From assembly GCF_018131005.1 (NCBI RefSeq), contig NZ_JAFCJK010000008.1:186001-250000 (forward strand): 64,000 nucleotides of DNA, read 5' to 3'. The DNA is from Bradyrhizobium lablabi (GTDB lineage: Bacteria > Pseudomonadota > Alphaproteobacteria > Rhizobiales > Xanthobacteraceae). Shown here piece by piece: positions 35,222 through 43,504 of this stretch (its first letter is position 1; each line of letters opens with the position of its first letter). The translations under genes were made by a program, and so were the position numbers. The notes beneath the pieces are model-generated. The model had not been told where the DNA came from. It did not search any database and was given only the letters and a program-made list of their open reading frames with translations.

Positions 35222-35814
35222 ACGAGGCGGTGGTTTTGACACCCGAGCGGATCCTCGAAGCAACTGAGGACGTGTTGAGACGCTTCGGGCTCGCCAAGGC
35301 CACCGTTGTCGACGTTGCCCGAGCGCTGGATGTCAGCCATGGCAGCGTCTATCGGCATTTCCCGAGCAAGGCGTCGCTTCGTGACGCGGTGGCCAAGCGC
35401 TGGCTCGATCGCGCCAACGAGCCTTTGTGCAAGATCGCGCAGGCTTCCGGTCCAGCGCCGGAGCGGCTGGAGAAATGGCTGCGGAGCATGTTTGCGATCA
35501 AGCAGAAGAAGGTCTGCGACGATCCCGAGATGTTCGCGACCTATCTGGCGCTGGCGCAAGGGGCGCGCGAGGTGGTGAAGGCCTACAAGGACAAGCAGGT
35601 CGACCTGATCGCGAAGATCCTGGCTGACGGCGTGGGGCAGGGCACGTTTCAGATCGATGACGTCAAGGCGTCGGCACGCGCCGTGTTCGACGCGACTTGC
35701 CGCTACCATCACCCGGCTCATGCCGAGGAGTGGAGCGAGTCCGAGTGTCCGGTGCGGATCGACGCGCTGATCGGCCTGCTGCTCAAGGGGCTCGGGGCAC
35801 CGCGCAAGCACTAG
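35218..35814 (+). CDS. TetR-family transcriptional regulator
   Basis: 198 residues. The N-terminal helix-turn-helix is classic: ERILEATEDVLRRFGLAKAT, then VVDVARALDVSHGSVYRHFPSK at about residues 30-52. The C-terminal ligand/dimer domain (about 65-190) has no named subfamily features. It is probably a repressor of itself or of the neighbouring channel trio or phosphoesterase/kinase pair. A palindrome lies at 34956-34973. Confidence 0.9.
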   Translation: MNEAVVLTPERILEATEDVLRRFGLAKATVVDVARALDVSHGSVYRHFPSKASLRDAVAKRWLDRANEPLCKIAQASGPAPERLEKWLRSMFAIKQKKVCDDPEMFATYLALAQGAREVVKAYKDKQVDLIAKILADGVGQGTFQIDDVKASARAVFDATCRYHHPAHAEEWSESECPVRIDALIGLLLKGLGAPRKH

Positions 35815-35963
35815 CTCGCGCCAATGGTCCATTAGAAGCGGTCCTAACCGCGTATCCGATTCACCCGCCCCATCGGGGAGAGGTTGTGCGCTACCCGATT
35901 GCGGGCCGGACGCTGCGCGTGTTTGATGTCGGCCAACGTCTGGTTCAACCGCTGCGGACCACA

Positions 35964-36704
35964 ATGCGGCTCGCGCTTTTTTCCGATATTCACGCCAACC
36001 GGCAGGCCTTTTCTGCCTGCCTCGAGGCCGCGCGCGCGCGTGGCGCCGAACGGCTGATCTGCCTTGGCGATATCGTCGGCTATGGCGCTGATCCCGAATG
36101 GGCCGTCGATACCCTGATGGACCTGGTCGGCAAGGGCGCGATCGCGGTACGCGGCAACCACGACGATGCGATCGGCGCGCCGAGCGACGGCATGAATGCC
36201 GAAGCGCAGGCCGCCATCGACTGGACGCGAGGCCGCCTCAGCGCGGAGCAGCGGCGCTTCCTCGCCGAACTGCCGATCATGCGGCAGGAGGACGATCGGC
36301 TTTACGTGCATTCGGAGGCGTCCGACCCGGCAAATTGGCGCTACATTCGCGACACTTCCGATGCCGCGCGCAGCATGATGGCGACCGAGCTGCAGATCAC
36401 GTTCTGCGGCCACATCCACCGCCCGGCGCTCTATTCGATGTCGTCGGCCGCCAAGATGACGAGTTTCGTTCCGACCCCCGGCATCAAGGTGCAACTGCTG
36501 ACGGGTAGGCGCTGGCTCACGGTGCTTGGCTCGGTCGGCCAGCCACGCGACGGCGATCCCGCGGCATCATTTGCGATGTTGGATACGACGACCCGCGAGA
36601 TCACCTACCTGCGCGTGCCCTACGATGTCGCGACCGCGGCGGCGCGGATCAGGGCGGGTGGCCTGCCGGGCTGGCTGGCCGATCGCCTGTTCCTTGGCAG
36701 GTGA
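35964..36704 (+). CDS. Calcineurin-like metallophosphoesterase (YfcE/ApaH-like)
   Basis: 246 residues from ATG 35964. The full metallophosphoesterase motif series is present: RLALFSDIHANRQAF, LICLGDIVGYGADP, AVRGNHDDAIG, YVHSEAS and FCGHIHRPAL. The family includes phosphodiesterases, diadenosine-tetraphosphatases and protein phosphatases. An in-frame GTG at 35886 with GGGAGAGG is an alternative start adding 26 residues. The kinase gene follows 3 nt later, so the two are cotranscribed; an opposing phosphatase/kinase pair is an inference. Confidence 0.85.
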   Translation: MRLALFSDIHANRQAFSACLEAARARGAERLICLGDIVGYGADPEWAVDTLMDLVGKGAIAVRGNHDDAIGAPSDGMNAEAQAAIDWTRGRLSAEQRRFLAELPIMRQEDDRLYVHSEASDPANWRYIRDTSDAARSMMATELQITFCGHIHRPALYSMSSAAKMTSFVPTPGIKVQLLTGRRWLTVLGSVGQPRDGDPAASFAMLDTTTREITYLRVPYDVATAAARIRAGGLPGWLADRLFLGR

Positions 36705-36707
36705 CGC

Positions 36708-38183
36708 GTGGCGAGCGGCGTGATGCAGCCCGGCGCGGAGATCGATGGCTTCACCATCGGCGAATGCGTCCATCGCGGCGGCATGGCGACGCTGTGGAGC
36801 GTCACCCATCCCGGCATCAAGGCGCCGCTGCTGATGAAGGTGCCGCTCACCTCCGAAGGCGAGGATCCGGCCGCGATCGTCAGTTTCGAGATGGAACAGA
36901 TGATCATGCCGCGGCTGACGGGGCCGCATGTGCCGGCCTGCTTCGGCACCGGCGACTTCGAACGGCAGGCCTATGTCGTGATGGAGCGCATTCCCGGTCA
37001 GACGCTTTACAAACGCATCGGCGATCTGCCGATGCCGTATGACGAGGCGAGGGGCATTGCCGGCAGGATCGCCTCCGCGCTCGCGAGCCTGCACCGGCAG
37101 AACGTCATCCATCACGACATCAAGCCGAGCAGCATCATGTTCCGCCCGCACGGCGGAGCGGTGCTGATCGATTTCGGCCTGTCGCATCACAGTCAACTGC
37201 CCGACCTGCTGCAGGAAGAATTCCGGCTGCCTTACGGAACTGCGCCTTACATGGCGCCCGAACGCCTGCTCGGCGTGCGCGACGATCCGCGCAGCGACCT
37301 GTTCTCGCTCGGCGTGCTGCTCTATTTCTTCACGACAGGGGTGCGGCCATTCGGCGAAACCGAGAGCCTGCGCGGCATGCGTCGTCGGCTGTGGCGCGAT
37401 CCCCATCCGCCGCGCAAGCTTAGGCGCGACTATCCGCCCTGGCTGCAGGAGATCGTGCTACGCTGCTTGGAGATCGAGCCGGCCGCGCGCTATCCCACGG
37501 CAGCTCAGCTCGCCTTCGACCTCGCTCATCCCGAGCTGGTCAAACTGACCGCGCCATCGCAGCGGCAGACGCGCGATTCCTTCGGCACGGTCTGGCGCCG
37601 GCGGTTCAATCGCGGCGCGATGCAGCCGCATGCCAAGTCCAACGTCGCGGCGCAGCTCGCATCGAGCCCGATCGTCGTAGTTGCGCTCGATATCGCCGAG
37701 GGCCCGGACGCACCGAATGAAGCTATTCGCGTCACCGCCGAGCGGGTGCTGTCGACATCACCATCGGCTCGGCTTGCCTGTCTCAACGTGTTGAAGCTGA
37801 ACCGCGTGTCGATCGACCGGACGCTCGACGAGCAGGGCCAGAACAAGCATGTCGACCGCCTGGTCGCGCTCCAGCATTGGGCGCGGCCGTTCGGGCTCGA
37901 CGAGAGCCGGCTGACCGTGCACGTGCTGGAGGCGATCGATCCCGCCGCGGCCATCCTGGAATTCGCCGCGGTCAATCATGTCGACCACATCATCATGGGC
38001 GCGCGACAGAGCTCGATGATGAGGTCGCTGCTCGGCAGCGTCTCCGGCAAGGTCGCATCGGAAGCGCCTTGCACCGTGACCGTGGTACGGCCATCCCGGT
38101 CAACAGCGCAAACGGACGGCAGCGACGGCACGCCGGATCACGCGGGCGATACGTCAGCAATCACACCGCCCGGATTGTTCTGA
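36708..38183 (+). CDS. Ser/Thr protein kinase fused to a universal stress protein domain
   Basis: 491 residues from GTG 36708 (ATG 36723 is an alternative). Kinase domain about 13-275: glycine loop ECVHRGGMATLW, Lys44, Glu in FEMEQMIM, catalytic loop HHDIKPSS with Asp137 and Lys139, DFG 155-157, and APE 183-185. HRD reads HHD and the usual Mg-binding Asn (position 142) is Ser, so activity may be reduced or atypical. After an approximately 40-residue basic linker comes a UspA domain (about 322-461: PIVVVALDIAEGPD, NHVDHIIMGARQ, LLGSVSGKVASEAPCTVTVV). No membrane segment. The fusion suggests a cytoplasmic stress- or nucleotide-responsive kinase. Confidence 0.88.
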   Translation: MASGVMQPGAEIDGFTIGECVHRGGMATLWSVTHPGIKAPLLMKVPLTSEGEDPAAIVSFEMEQMIMPRLTGPHVPACFGTGDFERQAYVVMERIPGQTLYKRIGDLPMPYDEARGIAGRIASALASLHRQNVIHHDIKPSSIMFRPHGGAVLIDFGLSHHSQLPDLLQEEFRLPYGTAPYMAPERLLGVRDDPRSDLFSLGVLLYFFTTGVRPFGETESLRGMRRRLWRDPHPPRKLRRDYPPWLQEIVLRCLEIEPAARYPTAAQLAFDLAHPELVKLTAPSQRQTRDSFGTVWRRRFNRGAMQPHAKSNVAAQLASSPIVVVALDIAEGPDAPNEAIRVTAERVLSTSPSARLACLNVLKLNRVSIDRTLDEQGQNKHVDRLVALQHWARPFGLDESRLTVHVLEAIDPAAAILEFAAVNHVDHIIMGARQSSMMRSLLGSVSGKVASEAPCTVTVVRPSRSTAQTDGSDGTPDHAGDTSAITPPGLF

Positions 38184-38200
38184 TCAAGCTCTGCGTTCCG

Positions 38201-38341
38201 TTACGACCGCCGCAGATGAAAGAAAACGACGCGCGGTCTGGCGGATCGATCAGGCGTTGTCACATAGGCGCGCCGGGCAACAAAGGCTCCGTTGAGGCCA
38301 AGCCACATGGCTAGGCCGGTCCAGACAATGATCATTGTCAT
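38201..38341 (-). CDS. 46-residue single-TM membrane protein
   Basis: ATG 38341 follows an excellent GGGAGG site at 8 nt. The peptide begins MTMIIVWTGLAMWLGLNGAF (a TM helix) and continues as a basic tail, VARRAYVTTPDRSARPRVV, ending in HLRRS. The positive tail predicts N-out/C-in topology. It is convergent with the kinase-USP gene, 17 nt from its stop. Function unknown, but ribosome site, composition and length argue for a real gene. Confidence 0.6.
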   Translation of the reverse strand: MTMIIVWTGLAMWLGLNGAFVARRAYVTTPDRSARPRVVFFHLRRS

Positions 38342-38525
38342 GATGCGCGCCTCCCTATGTTTGTTGAGAGGAGTGTGCATCCATTTGGATGAGTCTGTGA
38401 AGACCGGATGACTGCGATGCCAGCACGAATATTATGCATGTGGCATTGCGGCACCACGACGCGTGCCCCGCGCGCAGGCATCGGCGCGGCAAGATGGTTC
38501 GCGCAAAAAAAGCTCGAGCCCCGGT

Positions 38526-39227
38526 CTAGATGGCCTCTCCGCGGGCTTGTGCCGCCGCATTGCGGATCGCGGAGATGTTCGTCGTGTAGGCGTCCATGGT
38601 TCCGCCCTTGAACACCGCCGAGCCGGCGACGAACGCATTGGCGCCGGCGGCGGCGAGTTCGCCCGCAACCTCAGGCCCGACGCCGCCATCGACCTCGATG
38701 TCGATCGGCCGGCCCGCGGTCATCGCCCTGATATCGCTGATCTTGCCGAGCGCCGAGCGGATGAAGGCTTGACCGCCGAAGCCCGGGTTGACCGACATCA
38801 CGAGCACGAGGTCGATCAGGTCGAGCACATACTCGATCGCGCTGGCAGGCGTTGCCGGATTGATGGAGACACCGGCCTTCTTGCCGAGCGCGCGGATTGC
38901 CTGCAGCGAGCGGTGCAGATGCGGCCCGGCCTCGGCATGCACCGTGATGTGGTCGCAGCCGGCCCTGGCGAAGGCTTCGAGATAGGGATCGCATGGCGCG
39001 ATCATGAGATGGGCGTCGAAGACCTTCGTGGTGTGCGGGCGCATCGCCTTGATGACATCAGGACCGTAGGAAATGTTCGGCACGAAATGGCCGTCCATCA
39101 CGTCGAGATGGATCCAGTCGGCGCCGGCCTGATCGACGGCGCGGACTTCCTCGCCGAGCCTGGAGAAATCCGACGCCAGGATCGACGGTGCGATAACAAG
39201 AGGACGCGGGGTGAAGGGCTGAGTCAT
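38526..39227 (-). CDS. rpe: Ribulose-phosphate 3-epimerase
   Basis: Interconverts D-ribulose 5-phosphate and D-xylulose 5-phosphate (pentose phosphate and Calvin cycles). TIM barrel with IAPSILASDFSRLGEEV, WIHLDVMDGHFVPNISYGP, DAHLMIAPCDPYL, VLVMSVNPGFGGQAF, EVDGGVGPE and ANAFVAGSAVF. 233 aa. Start ATG 39227. No cbb genes are adjacent. Confidence 0.95.
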   Translation of the reverse strand: MTQPFTPRPLVIAPSILASDFSRLGEEVRAVDQAGADWIHLDVMDGHFVPNISYGPDVIKAMRPHTTKVFDAHLMIAPCDPYLEAFARAGCDHITVHAEAGPHLHRSLQAIRALGKKAGVSINPATPASAIEYVLDLIDLVLVMSVNPGFGGQAFIRSALGKISDIRAMTAGRPIDIEVDGGVGPEVAGELAAAGANAFVAGSAVFKGGTMDAYTTNISAIRNAAAQARGEAI

Positions 39228-39468
39228 ATGCGCTCTTCCGGAACTTCGGGGGCGTACGGGCGAACCCGCCTAACATGCAGAGAGGTGGTGGGCAATGCGA
39301 TAGGGATCGCTGGAGGAGGGGGAAAAATCTGCCGCTCGCGGCAGCTCTTGCCGGGATGCGGAACCCCGGGGATTGCGGAAAGCTCGATTTTACTCGGTTT
39401 TCTCCATGGCATGAGGATTGCTCAAGAGCGGCAGAGCCGCCGCATGCGGCGTTGTCGGAGTAACTGCC

Positions 39469-40254
39469 ATGTTGTTTGCCCTTGGCGCCGCGTCGTCAGC
39501 CATCGACTTCCTGAAATCGCTGACGTCGCCGAAGTCAACGTCCACGCAGCCGGCCGGTCCGGGCCAGGGCGGCAGCAGCCCGTTCGGTATCTCGACCGAG
39601 CCATCAAGCCCGGCCGGCGGCGGCAGCGCTGGTGCTGGATCCGCCAGCGGCCTCGCGCAAATCGCGCCGGAAACCTTCAGTGCGCTGCTCGACGCGCAAG
39701 GCCAGTCACCGCAGGGCGGATCGACAGGCACGACGAGCCGCTCGGACGCGCTCAAGGACCTGTTCTCGCAAATCGACGGCAATGGCGACGGCAAGATCAC
39801 GCAGTCGGAATTCGAGAATACGCTCGGCGCGGGTGGCACCAATATCGCGCAGGCCGACGACGTGTTCTCCAAGCTCGATGGCAATGGAGATGGCTCGGTC
39901 AACCTCGATGAAATGTCGCAGGCGCTGCAGGGCGGCAAGGGACATCATCACCACCATCACGTTGCCAGCAGTTCGACCGATGCGGCCGGTTCCGGCAGCT
40001 CCGACGCTTCGAGTTCCGATCCGTTGCTGCAGGCGCTGGACGGCGCATCGAGCACGTCAGTGACCAACAGCGACGGTTCGACAACGACCACGCTGACCTA
40101 TGCCGATGGCTCCAAGGTGACAACGACGACGCCGGCCGCGCAGTCTGCGTCCAGCAACGCGACCTCGTCCTACAATTTCATCGAGCAGTTGATCCAGCGC
40201 CAGGCCCACGCCGTCTCCGCGCAGGCCTCCGCTTCGGTTGCGATCAGCGTGTAG
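39469..40254 (+). CDS. EF-hand protein with internal six-histidine run
   Basis: 261 residues from ATG 39469 (GGAG site; an upstream TTG at 39418 is less likely). A Ser/Gly/Pro-rich N-terminal half without a clear signal peptide is followed by two canonical EF-hand loops, DGNGDGKITQSE (103-114) and DGNGDGSVNLDE (137-148). Next comes GKG and six histidines (159-164), then a Ser/Thr/Ala-rich low-complexity tail with repeated TTTTLTYADGSKVTTTT-like strands. Calcium binding is expected from the loops. The His run is encoded by mixed CAT/CAC codons. Role unknown; it may be secreted without a Sec signal. Confidence 0.8.
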   Translation: MLFALGAASSAIDFLKSLTSPKSTSTQPAGPGQGGSSPFGISTEPSSPAGGGSAGAGSASGLAQIAPETFSALLDAQGQSPQGGSTGTTSRSDALKDLFSQIDGNGDGKITQSEFENTLGAGGTNIAQADDVFSKLDGNGDGSVNLDEMSQALQGGKGHHHHHHVASSSTDAAGSGSSDASSSDPLLQALDGASSTSVTNSDGSTTTTLTYADGSKVTTTTPAAQSASSNATSSYNFIEQLIQRQAHAVSAQASASVAISV

Positions 40255-40542
40255 GGAACGCGCGTACTGCGCTCGATCGCATCGGCCCCGGCCGTTGGGC
40301 TCGGGTCGAGCGTTCATGGGGCGAGCCAGAGTGACCGCAAGGTCGGTACGCCCGCCGCGCGGGAGCCCGTCATCACCCGCGCCTTGGCCAGCGTTGCGAG
40401 GTGCGGTGCCATTATTGTGCAACGGCGGCGCCGAATATCATCACTCAACGACCGCGGGGACGTCACAATAAATCATCAAAGCGTCATTTCCGGCGCGGCC
40501 AATGGAGCAGGACTGGGGCAGACACGCCAGAGGAGGGGAACC

Positions 40543-42423
40543 ATGGCGCTGCAATTCCGCACCATCGACGGCTCCAACAACAATCGTGCAAATCCCACCT
40601 TGAACCAAGCCGACACCGACTTTGCTCGGGTGGCTCCGGCGAATTTCTCCGATGGATTCCACGCTATGACATCGGGGCGGAATCCGCGCGAGATCAGCAA
40701 CATCGTGGTGGCGCAGGTGGAGACCGGAGAGGATGAGCCGCATTTGATGGATGACCGCGGCATCGCACTATCCGGCATGATGTATGCGTGGGGCCAGTTC
40801 ATCGATCACGATCTGGATTTGCAAAAGCCGGGAACGACAATTGATATCTCGATCACAGTCCCGGCCGACGATCAGTTCCTGGTGCCCGGCAGCATCATTC
40901 CGCTGACACGGGTCGCCATCGATCCTGCGACCGGCATTGCCGGACATCCGGCAACTGCGATCAACACGGTTACGGGCTGGCTGGATGGATCACAGATATA
41001 CGGATCTGACGCTGCCACGGCAGCGGGCCTGCGTACACCCGACGGTCATATGAAAATGTCGGCGGGGCGCAATCTTCCGGTCGTCAACACCGATCAGGGC
41101 GAAGCCTTTGCCGCTGGTGACGCGCGGGCACAGGAGAACCCCGATCTGACGGCCCTGCAGACGTTGTTTGTCCGCGAGCACAATTATCAGGTCGATCGAC
41201 TGCACGAAGAACATCCACGCTGGAGTGGCGATAAATTGTACGAAACCGCGAAAGCCATTACCACGGCTGAGATGGTCAACATTACCTACAACGAGTTCCT
41301 GCCACACCTGTTGGGCAAGGACGCCATCAAGCCGTACCACGGCTATGATCCCACGGTGGATGCGCGGATCACGGAAGAGTTTGCAGGCGCGGCGTTTCGT
41401 TTTGGTCACTCCATCGTCTCCGACGAGATCAGCGCCACCAGCAATCTGGGTGCCTTCACGTCGGAGCAGACGTTGGCAGAATCGTTCTTTGAGGATCCAG
41501 CGACTTTCAAGGCTACGGGTGCAGATGGCTTGCTTCGGCATCTATCGGGAGATTTGGCGAATCTGCTGGACGCCCATCTTGTCGATGGCCTGCGAAACTT
41601 CCTGGTCGATCCTCCGGACGCTCTGGATCTGGCGGCGATCAACATCCAGCGCGGCCACGATCTTGGGTTGGGTACGCTGAACCAGACCCGGGAGGCGCTG
41701 GGACTGGAGCCGTACACCGACTTCGATCAGCTAAGCTCTAACCCGGCGACGGCAGCGGCATTCGAGCAGGCCTATGGTTCAATCGATGCCGTCGATTTAT
41801 GGGCTGGTGGATTGGCGGAGGATCATGCTCCGGGAAGCATCATCGGCTCCACATTTGGCAAGATCATCGGCGATCAGTTTTCCGCTCTGCGCGACGGCGA
41901 TCGATACTATTTCGAGAACCAGAAGTTCGACCAGCAAACCCTGAAAGAGATCAAGAGCACCACGTTGTCGGACTTGATCCTGCGCGACACAGACACCACG
42001 GCGATCCAGAGTGATGCTTTCGTCGCCACGGAACGGCATAGTGGCGCGTTGGGGCGAGTTGACCCGACCGGACAAGAGGCGGCCGACGGCATGGCGCAGC
42101 TTGTGGTCGGATCCGCGGGCAAGGATACCCTGATCGGTGGAGATTTGGATGACACGTTGGTGGCCGCGCGCGGCCACATGACCATGACAGGCCATGCTGG
42201 TGCCGACACCTTTGTGTTCGACCTTGGTCACCTCAAGGGCAGACACAACACCGCGGTCATCACTGACTTCGATCCGAAAGCGGACAAGCTGCAATTCTTG
42301 AACGGCGCCCCCGTTGGGACCTCATCCGATCATCACGGCGGAACGCTGCTGCATGTCGGCATTGAAACCATCGACTTGCTCGGCGTAAAGCCGAGCGAAC
42401 TCCACGATCGCGACTGGGCGTAA
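40543..42423 (+). CDS. Animal-type haem peroxidase with RTX-like C-terminal segment
   Basis: 626 residues from ATG 40543 (AGGAGGGG site). Belongs to the peroxidase-cyclooxygenase superfamily found in some bacteria. The distal motif WGQFIDHDLDL has His89 and the Ca-site Asp88/Asp90; GSQIYGSD, LFVREHNYQV and the proximal-His segment FRFGHSIVSDE follow. The LWAGGLAEDH and IIGDQFSALRDGDRYYF blocks are typical. The last 110 residues resemble a hemolysin-type calcium-binding unit (GSAGKDTLIGGDLDDTLVA, GADTFVFDLGH, ITDFDPKADKL), suggesting type I secretion without a signal peptide. No secretion genes are adjacent. Confidence 0.88.
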   Translation: MALQFRTIDGSNNNRANPTLNQADTDFARVAPANFSDGFHAMTSGRNPREISNIVVAQVETGEDEPHLMDDRGIALSGMMYAWGQFIDHDLDLQKPGTTIDISITVPADDQFLVPGSIIPLTRVAIDPATGIAGHPATAINTVTGWLDGSQIYGSDAATAAGLRTPDGHMKMSAGRNLPVVNTDQGEAFAAGDARAQENPDLTALQTLFVREHNYQVDRLHEEHPRWSGDKLYETAKAITTAEMVNITYNEFLPHLLGKDAIKPYHGYDPTVDARITEEFAGAAFRFGHSIVSDEISATSNLGAFTSEQTLAESFFEDPATFKATGADGLLRHLSGDLANLLDAHLVDGLRNFLVDPPDALDLAAINIQRGHDLGLGTLNQTREALGLEPYTDFDQLSSNPATAAAFEQAYGSIDAVDLWAGGLAEDHAPGSIIGSTFGKIIGDQFSALRDGDRYYFENQKFDQQTLKEIKSTTLSDLILRDTDTTAIQSDAFVATERHSGALGRVDPTGQEAADGMAQLVVGSAGKDTLIGGDLDDTLVAARGHMTMTGHAGADTFVFDLGHLKGRHNTAVITDFDPKADKLQFLNGAPVGTSSDHHGGTLLHVGIETIDLLGVKPSELHDRDWA

Positions 42424-42439
42424 GCCCATCGCGGTTGTG

Positions 42440-43444
42440 CTACACGTCCTGACCGAACCGGTCTTTCCAGCTCGGCAGCGCGCCGGGGAAGGGCAGTGTA
42501 GTTGCCTCATAGACGCCGCGCGCGATCGCGCGGGCAACGACGTTGGCCGCGACCATGCCCAGACCTGTCAGCCCGAACAGCGGATCGATCGGCTTCGCTC
42601 CCGTGGCCGCGGCAAACACCACGTCGCCGTCGAGCGGGGAGTGCACCGGATAGATCGCGCGGGCCATGCCGGTCTGCGCGATCATTGCCAACCGCCGCGC
42701 CTGCGGCTTTGTGAGCTGGGCGTCGGTCACGACGGCAACGAGCGTGGTGTTCTCCGCCGGCGTCGCCTCGGAGCCGCCTTTCACGCGCATCCTGAGCATG
42801 TCGGGCGTGAACGATTGCGGCAGACCGCGACGGCCGAATTCGCCGTCAACCTCGAAGGGTGCCGCCCAGAACCAGCGGCCGTCGCCGATCGTGACGCTCC
42901 CGATTGCGTTGACGACCGCGAGCGCCGCCACGATCACGCCGTCACCGGTCGCGGCCGAGGCCGAACCGAGGCCGCCCTTGAGCGTTGCGGTCGTCGCGCC
43001 CATGCCGGCGCCGACGCTGCCGAGGCGGAAGTCGGCGCCGGCGGCGTTGGCCGCCGCGTAACCGAGGTCGCGATAGGGCGGAAAGCGGCCCCACGCCTTG
43101 TTGCCGCCGTTGCTCAGATCGAAGCAGATCGCGCCGGGGACGATCGGGATCACCGCGTCGCGGATGCGAAAGCCGCGACCGCGCTCGGCGAGCCAGGCCT
43201 GCACGCCGCCGGCGGCATCGAGCCCGTGCGCGGAGCCGCCTGACAGCGCGATGCCGTCGATTGCCTCGACCACGTTCTGCGGTTCGAGAAGAGCATCCTC
43301 GCGGGTCCCCGGGCCGCCGCCGCGCACATCGATCGATGCGACCGCCGGCTTGTCGAAGATGATGGCCGTGACGCCCGAGGCGAGCTGTGGGTCGTCGGCG
43401 TGGCCGACGCTGACGCCGGCGATGTCGGTGAGCAGGTTCTTCAC
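42440..43444 (-). CDS. P1-family (DmpA/BapA-like) aminopeptidase
   Basis: N-terminal-nucleophile hydrolase that self-cleaves into two chains, acting as L-aminopeptidase/D-esterase or beta-aminopeptidase. Visible are TDIAGVSVGHADD, VDVRGGGPGTRE (as IDVRGGGPGTRE), ALSGGSAHGLDAAGGV, PIVPGAICFD and the autocleavage region PAENTTLVAVVTDAQL, with the nucleophile Thr expected there. 334 aa from GTG 43444 (GGAGCG site). Cytoplasmic. Standalone, convergent with the peroxidase gene. Confidence 0.88.
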   Translation of the reverse strand: MKNLLTDIAGVSVGHADDPQLASGVTAIIFDKPAVASIDVRGGGPGTREDALLEPQNVVEAIDGIALSGGSAHGLDAAGGVQAWLAERGRGFRIRDAVIPIVPGAICFDLSNGGNKAWGRFPPYRDLGYAAANAAGADFRLGSVGAGMGATTATLKGGLGSASAATGDGVIVAALAVVNAIGSVTIGDGRWFWAAPFEVDGEFGRRGLPQSFTPDMLRMRVKGGSEATPAENTTLVAVVTDAQLTKPQARRLAMIAQTGMARAIYPVHSPLDGDVVFAAATGAKPIDPLFGLTGLGMVAANVVARAIARGVYEATTLPFPGALPSWKDRFGQDV

Positions 43445-43504
43445 GATGCGCTCCGCTGGCCCTCTGCACTCGGTTCGTTCGGGTATAGCACCGCGACGGG
43501 TGCA

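Noticed and set aside
39943..39960. Hexahistidine run considered as vector or tag contamination
   Set aside because: It lies internally with native sequence on both sides, mixed codons and no vector linker or restriction scar.
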